Source of the DNA: Pseudorhodoferax sp965279475
GTDB taxonomy: Bacteria > Pseudomonadota > Gammaproteobacteria > Burkholderiales > Burkholderiaceae_C
Direction: 5' to 3'
Length of the DNA: 64,000 nt
Assembly: GCA_965279475.1 (NCBI GenBank)
Contig: CBDIIA010000003.1
Location: forward strand, 2,046,001-2,110,000
Below, one piece after another: positions 59,822 through 64,000 of the stretch. Numbering within the stretch: position 1 is the stretch's first letter; each line of letters begins with the position of its first letter. The translations under genes were made by a program, and so were the position numbers. The notes under the pieces were generated by a model that had not been told where the DNA came from, did no database searches, and saw only the letters and a program-made list of their open reading frames with translations.

Positions 59822-61528
59822 CTAGGACGCCGCCACCCGGCAGCCCGCGAACAGGTCTTCGTCCTTCTCGTAGACGGAGGTCTGGATGTCGAGCGCCCCC
59901 AGGATCGAATGGAACAGGTTGTCGTGGCTGCGCGCCTGCGCGGCACTGGCGCGCAGGCAGGCGGTGTCGACGCCCACGTTCTTCTGGAACGCCGGCGACA
60001 ACCACACCAGCATCGGCACATGGGTCTGCACCTCGGGTGCGATCGCATACGGCACGCCGTGCAGGTACAGGCCGTTCTCGCCGAGCGACTCGCCATGGTC
60101 CGACACGTACAGCATGCCGGTGTCGTACCGGTCCTGCACGCGGCTCAGGAAGTCGACCACCTGGGACAGGAAGTGGTCGGTGTACACGATGGAGTTGTCG
60201 TAGGCGTTGACGATCTCTTCTGCCGAGCACAGGCGCAGTTCGGCGGTCTCGCAGGCGGGCGAGAAGGTCTTCGAGATCGCGGGGTAGCGCTTGAAGTACG
60301 CGGGCCCGTGGCTGCCCATCTGGTGCATCACCACCAGCAGGTTGCCCGAGGCGTCGCGGGCGATCTGGTCCATGCCGTGCAGCAGGATCTCGTCCAGGCA
60401 CTCGCCCTCGGCGCACACCGCATCTTTCTTCATCGTGGCCATGTCCTGGGTCGTCAGCCCGTCGCACACGCCCTTGCAGCCCGACTGGTTGTCGCGCCAG
60501 ATCACCTGGAACCCGGCACGCGCGGCCACGTGCAGCAGCGACTCATGGCCACGGATCTTGTCCTCGTCGTAGTGGCGCCGCCCGAACAGCGAGAACATGC
60601 AGGGCAGCGACACCTCGGTCGAGGTGCCGCAGGAACTGGTGTTCGAGAAGTTCACCATGTCGCGTTGCGCGAGCTCGGGGTTGGTCAGGCGGTCGTAGCC
60701 GTTCAACGAGAAGTTATGGGCGCGCGCCGTCTCGCCGACGACGACGACAAACAGCATCGGCCGCGCGCGGTGGGCCCATGCGGCGCCGAGCCTGGCGTCC
60801 TGCCCGATCGGGGTCTTCGCCCCCGCAGGTTGTTTCTGGCGCGCGAACGCATTGCCGGCCAGCGCGGACACGACGTTGACCGGCGTCATCAGGTAACGCA
60901 CCTCCTTGCGGTTGCGCATCATCGAGGCGAAGTCGGCCGACACCGGAAACAGGCTCGCCAAGGCCACGGCCAGCGCACCGGCCAGCCACAGCAGCCGCAC
61001 ACCGAAGGCGCGCGCGAGCCTGCGCGTGCGGATCACCGGCCACCACAACAGCCCTGCGGGCACCGCGCCGAACAGCACCACGTGCGCAGCAAGCCCCCAG
61101 GTCATCATGTCGCGCGCCTCGTTCACGTTGGTCGCGAGGATGTTGCGCATCATCGCGCGGTCGAGATAGATCGCGTAGCGGTCCATGTAGAACGACGCGA
61201 AAGCCGTGCAGAGCAGCAGCAGCGCCAGCAACGGCCGCACGATGTGGCGCGTCGCCACCAGTCCGGCGCCGAAGAAGCACACGGCACCGAACGCCAGGAA
61301 GATGGCCAGCGCAAACCCCCAGGTCGCCATCTGGTCCATCGGGCGATCGACCAGCAGCGCGCGCCAGAACGGCCCGTTGCCCGTCGCCAGCAGGAACACC
61401 ACGGTCAGTGCCACCAGCGCCTCCACCGTGACGACAGGGCGCCACGACGTGACCGGGGTCTCGTCGGTGGCAGGCAAAGGGGCCGACGTGATGGTCGTGG
61501 AAATGGGGTGCAGCAGGCGTGTGGGCAT
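59822..61528 (-). CDS. eptA: EptA-like lipid A phosphoethanolamine transferase
   Basis: The 568-residue protein has about five N-terminal transmembrane segments and a periplasmic sulfatase-fold domain. Its zinc-site motifs are VVGETAR (Glu ligand), NTSSCGTSTEVSLPC (Thr nucleophile), and YVSDHGESLGENGLYLHG (Asp-His), with paired Cys for disulfides (CKGVC, CAEGEC). It adds phosphoethanolamine to lipid A, which lowers negative charge and affects polymyxin binding. The start is the ATG at 61528. A PmrA-box-like repeat lies at 61557-61573, and a PAP2 phosphatase gene lies upstream on the same strand. Confidence 0.95.
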   Translation of the reverse strand: MPTRLLHPISTTITSAPLPATDETPVTSWRPVVTVEALVALTVVFLLATGNGPFWRALLVDRPMDQMATWGFALAIFLAFGAVCFFGAGLVATRHIVRPLLALLLLCTAFASFYMDRYAIYLDRAMMRNILATNVNEARDMMTWGLAAHVVLFGAVPAGLLWWPVIRTRRLARAFGVRLLWLAGALAVALASLFPVSADFASMMRNRKEVRYLMTPVNVVSALAGNAFARQKQPAGAKTPIGQDARLGAAWAHRARPMLFVVVVGETARAHNFSLNGYDRLTNPELAQRDMVNFSNTSSCGTSTEVSLPCMFSLFGRRHYDEDKIRGHESLLHVAARAGFQVIWRDNQSGCKGVCDGLTTQDMATMKKDAVCAEGECLDEILLHGMDQIARDASGNLLVVMHQMGSHGPAYFKRYPAISKTFSPACETAELRLCSAEEIVNAYDNSIVYTDHFLSQVVDFLSRVQDRYDTGMLYVSDHGESLGENGLYLHGVPYAIAPEVQTHVPMLVWLSPAFQKNVGVDTACLRASAAQARSHDNLFHSILGALDIQTSVYEKDEDLFAGCRVAAS

Positions 61529-61556
61529 GGTCGGCGGCGAGTGTGCCGGCGCAATA

Positions 61557-61573
61557 CTTAACAGAACATGAAG
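61557..61573 (-). promoter_or_regulatory. Degenerate PmrA-type box upstream of eptA
   Basis: On the minus strand CTTCAT, five bases, then GTTAAG lie 29 bases upstream of the eptA start. Each half differs from the PmrA direct-repeat half-site (CTTAAT/CTTAAG) at one position. The 6-5-6 spacing is exact. Confidence 0.5.
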
Positions 61574-61706
61574 TGGATGCATCCCGGGATCCCCGGCGTT
61601 CGAACCTGCTCGCGCCCGCGGCCGAAGAAGCCGCCAGAAAGCACAGAGGATCGCTGGCACGATGAAGACATCCGGCCGCTGAGCAGGACCTGACGCGCGC
61701 CCGTCG

Positions 61707-62417
61707 TCACGAAGGCTCCGCCGCCGACACCGGTGACACCATCGGCCGGCCGCGTTCGCGCCAGCGCGCGTACACCCGTTGCACCAGCCCGCCACTGGTC
61801 CAGCAGAGCCATGCGGTCCACAGCGTATGGCTCATGAAATGCGCGCCGCGGGCCTGCTGCACCAGGCCCAGCACCAGGCCGGCCAGCAGGGCCGCGGCCA
61901 GAGCGCGCCGGGCCGCCCGCGGTGCCGCCGGGCGCAGCCCGAAGTACAGGGCAACCCAGGCGAAGCCGATGGACGCATGGCCCGCGGGAAAACAATGGCC
62001 GGGCCCGCCGTCGCGCACGAACCACCACCAGTGCGAGACATGCGCCGCCGAGCCGCCGAAGGCATGCAGGTCCCAGGGGCAGCTGGTTGCACTGAAACGC
62101 TTGAACAGAGCCACCGACGACAGCGCGACCAACAGCCCGGCGAACAGGGCCATCCGGTCACCGCGCGTCAACCGCCGCAGGATCCCCACCGGACGCCAGA
62201 TGCAGAACGCGCAGAGCAGCACCAGCAGGTAGTTCAACTGCCGCACGCCGGCGTGCAGCACGTGGGTGGCGAACCAGTTGTCGTTGAAGGGAAAACCGGC
62301 GCTGCTGCCGAAGAGGCCTGCGGCTTCGAGGTCCCATCCCAGGAAGTCCCAGGTGACGATGAGGGCGAAGGCGATCAGGGTGGTGCGGTAGAAATGCAGT
62401 TCGCGAGGGGATGGCAC
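61707..62417 (-). CDS. PAP2-family membrane phosphatase
   Basis: The protein has about five to six transmembrane segments and the PAP2 catalytic motifs in order: KRFSATSCPW (motif 1), PAGHASIGF (motif 2, His), and RGAHFMSHTLWTA (motif 3, with the His). It could be a lipid A 1-phosphatase or recycle undecaprenyl pyrophosphate. Its place next to eptA suggests envelope-lipid chemistry, since PmrA-controlled PAP2 and EptA partners are known. The frame is open to 62474, but the PmrA-like box (62463-62479) overlaps that start, so I use the GTG at 62417. This start has no good ribosome-binding site and is uncertain. Confidence 0.85.
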   Translation of the reverse strand: MPSPRELHFYRTTLIAFALIVTWDFLGWDLEAAGLFGSSAGFPFNDNWFATHVLHAGVRQLNYLLVLLCAFCIWRPVGILRRLTRGDRMALFAGLLVALSSVALFKRFSATSCPWDLHAFGGSAAHVSHWWWFVRDGGPGHCFPAGHASIGFAWVALYFGLRPAAPRAARRALAAALLAGLVLGLVQQARGAHFMSHTLWTAWLCWTSGGLVQRVYARWRERGRPMVSPVSAAEPS

Positions 62418-62462
62418 GGGCAAGGCGGAATCGTGAGGACATGCGAAGTTAGGGCCGCCGGC

Positions 62463-62479
62463 ATTAAGGAACACTTAAG
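62463..62479 (-). promoter_or_regulatory. PmrA-type box upstream of the PAP2 gene
   Basis: On the minus strand CTTAAG, five bases, then CTTAAT make the direct repeat recognised by PmrA/BasR regulators. Both halves match the half-site consensus. It is the better of the two boxes in this locus. Confidence 0.65.
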
Positions 62480-62558
62480 CCCTTGCAGGCACTGCGCGCC
62501 GCCGAAGATGAACGGAGGCTGAACACGGCATCTGCTGCAATACGCCGCCTCGACGGCG

Positions 62559-62577
62559 ATGAGACGCCTTCTCATTG
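62559..62577 (+). promoter_or_regulatory. Fur-box-like inverted repeat upstream of feoA
   Basis: ATGAGA (62560-62565) and TCTCAT (62571-62576) are perfect inverted arms with a 5-base spacer. The 19-base site matches the AATGAGAATCATTCTCATT-type Fur box at 15 of 19 positions by eye. Iron-dependent repression of feoAB is predicted. Confidence 0.65.
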
Positions 62578-62624
62578 CTGTCCCACCGCATCGCCCCCCA
62601 ATCCGAATGCACACGCCGCCCGCC

Positions 62625-62900
62625 ATGCTTCTTTCCCGACTGGAGGCCGGTCGCGCGGCCACCGTCGACAGCCTCCGCGCCGAAGACTCGGGCACGCTCG
62701 ACGCCGGCGCCCTGGGGCGGCTCGAAGAGCTCGGTTTCATCCGCGGCGAACCCGTGATGGTGCTGCGCCGCGGTCCCGGTGGGGGCGCGCCCATCGCCGT
62801 GCAGATCGGCGAAGCGGTGTTCGCGCTGCGCCGCGTCGAGGCCGATTGCGTGTGGGTGACGGATGCCATCGCCAACGATGCCAGCGGAGCCGGTTCGTGA
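62625..62900 (+). CDS. feoA: FeoA, ferrous-iron transport accessory protein
   Basis: The 91-residue product has the FeoA SH3-like core: LDAGALGRLEELGFIRGEPVMVLRRGPGGGAPIAVQIGEAVFALRRVEADCVWV. FeoA assists FeoB in ferrous iron uptake at the inner membrane. The frame is open to 62559, but that start lies in the Fur-box-like repeat. I use the ATG at 62625, which gives the usual MxLSxLxxG N-terminus; the ATG at 62607 is also possible. Its stop overlaps the feoB start (GTGA). Confidence 0.9.
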   Translation: MLLSRLEAGRAATVDSLRAEDSGTLDAGALGRLEELGFIRGEPVMVLRRGPGGGAPIAVQIGEAVFALRRVEADCVWVTDAIANDASGAGS

Positions 62901-64000
62901 GCAGCGCAGCGATGGCCGATAGCGACCTGCCGCGTTCGGTGGCGCTGGTCGGCAGCCCCAACTGCGGCAAGACCGCCCTGTTCAACCTGTTGACCGGCGC
63001 ACGGCAGAAGGTCGCCAACTACGCCGGCGTGACGGTCGAACGCAAGGAGGGCAGGTTGCGTCTGGGCGACGGCGCACGCGTGTCCGTGCTCGACCTGCCC
63101 GGCACCTACGGGCTCCACCCGACCTCTGCCGACGAGACCGTCACGCGCGACGTGCTGTTGGGCCTGCGCCCCGGCGAACCACGGCCCGACATGGTGGTCG
63201 CTGTGGTCGACGCCACCAACCTGCGGATGAACCTGCGCCTGGTGCTGCAGCTGATCGCCTTGCGGCGCCCGCTGATCGTGGCCCTGAACATGGTCGACGT
63301 GGCGCAGGCGCGCGGTCTGCGCATCGACGCGCAGCGCCTGTCGGCCGAACTCGGCGTGCCGGTCGTCGAGACGGTCGCGGTACGCAACAGCTTCTGGAAG
63401 ACCCACAGCGCGGCCGGCCCCGACAACGGCCGGCAGCCCTTGCTGGATGCGATCCGCTCCGCGCTGTCGCAACTGCCCTCCTCTGTGTCCGCACCTGCAA
63501 CCGCCGGCGGATCTGCCGACGCCCCTGCGGCCCCGACGGAGCCGCCGACACCGGCCGCCTTGCGCACACGGGTCAACCAGATCCTGGCCGTTGCGGCGCC
63601 CCAGGCCGCGGGCGTGCAGCGCTTCAACCACAAGATCGACGCGGTGGTGATGCACCCGGTCATCGGCCTGCTGCTGCTGGCGGTGATGCTGTTCCTGATC
63701 TTCCAGGCCGTGTTCGCCTGGGCCAACCTCCCGATGGACGCGATCAAGGAGGCCGTCGCCTGGGTCGACGAGCAGGTGGTGGCCGCGATGCCCGGCGGCC
63801 TGCTGCGCAGCCTGCTGGTCGACGGCATCCTGGCGGGCGTGGGCAGCGTGCTCGTGTTCCTGCCGCAGATCCTGGTCCTGTTCTTCTTCATCCTGATGCT
63901 GGAGGAGTCCGGCTACCTGCCGCGTGCGGCCTTCCTGCTGGACAACTGGATGGGCAAGGTCGGCTTGTCGGGCCGGGCCTTCATTCCGCTGCTGTCGAGT
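62897..64000 (+). CDS. feoB: FeoB, ferrous-iron transporter (5' part, cut by the window end)
   Basis: The first 368 codons are present and still open at the window end. The N-terminal G domain has GSPNCGKTALFN (G1), the DLPGTYGL loop (G3) and NMVD (G4). An Ala/Pro-rich linker (about residues 195-220) follows, then the first transmembrane part of the nucleoside-gate region (HPVIGLLLLAVMLFLIFQ, LVFLPQILVLFFFILMLEESGYL). FeoB imports ferrous iron across the inner membrane. The start is GTG at 62897 overlapping the feoA stop; an ATG at 62912 is the alternative. Confidence 0.96.
   Translation, partial: MSSAAMADSDLPRSVALVGSPNCGKTALFNLLTGARQKVANYAGVTVERKEGRLRLGDGARVSVLDLPGTYGLHPTSADETVTRDVLLGLRPGEPRPDMVVAVVDATNLRMNLRLVLQLIALRRPLIVALNMVDVAQARGLRIDAQRLSAELGVPVVETVAVRNSFWKTHSAAGPDNGRQPLLDAIRSALSQLPSSVSAPATAGGSADAPAAPTEPPTPAALRTRVNQILAVAAPQAAGVQRFNHKIDAVVMHPVIGLLLLAVMLFLIFQAVFAWANLPMDAIKEAVAWVDEQVVAAMPGGLLRSLLVDGILAGVGSVLVFLPQILVLFFFILMLEESGYLPRAAFLLDNWMGKVGLSGRAFIPLLSS

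Overview
The window is high-GC DNA from a betaproteobacterium, most likely order Burkholderiales. The chromosomal gene content (guaA/guaB, a ratA-rnfH pair, smpB, Bug/TctC-type receptors, EttA, several GGDEF-EAL proteins) fits that order. A REP-like intergenic element at 40210-40297 resembles elements I associate with Comamonadaceae/Sphaerotilaceae. A genus call would be a guess.

Region 1 (1 to about 16410) is the right part of an integrative conjugative element. It carries a mating-pair operon, trbC-D-E-J-L-F-G-I plus a DUF2274 gene. Next, on the other strand, is a compact operon encoding two related lipoproteins and a zincin-type metalloprotease. A complete IS3-family insertion sequence with clear ends follows, then an AlpA-like regulator, a HicA-like/HTH pair that looks like a toxin-antitoxin module, and a P4-type tyrosine integrase. 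The integrase is about 300 bp from the 3' end of guaA, a known integration hotspot. The other end of the element lies left of the window.

Region 2 (16411-35330) is core chromosome: guaA, a Kbp-like BON-LysM protein, guaB, ratA-rnfH, smpB, a MerR/CDF metal-efflux pair with a textbook MerR operator, a minus-strand signalling cluster (FecR-like protein, CxxCH/HAMP sensor, Ser/Thr kinase, MHYT-GGDEF-EAL protein), a P1-peptidase/TAXI-receptor pair, ettA and a RhlE-like helicase.

Region 3 (35357-49556) is a sugar-acid catabolic locus. A long minus-strand operon runs from a Bug receptor through a 2-hydroxyacid dehydrogenase, a GntR regulator, a complete ABC importer, gluconokinase, an SDR and an L-idonate-5-dehydrogenase-like enzyme to a cupin. 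A divergent plus-strand operon encodes a KDGal kinase, a KDPGal aldolase and another SDR. A palindrome between them is a good operator candidate. An amidase gene closes the locus.

Region 4 (49570-64000) holds a large GAF/PAS/GGDEF/EAL protein, a MarR/thioesterase pair, glyoxalase I, Ku, a hybrid histidine kinase, an EptA-like phosphoethanolamine transferase and a PAP2 phosphatase (both preceded by PmrA-box-like repeats), and feoA plus the first part of feoB behind a Fur-box-like site.

The strongest candidates for something undescribed are the translationally coupled metalloprotease/lipoprotein triad (8856-11877) and the HicA-like/HTH module whose promoter sits inside a perfect 13-bp inverted repeat (13990-14847). 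All calls rest on reading the sequence; no database search was possible.
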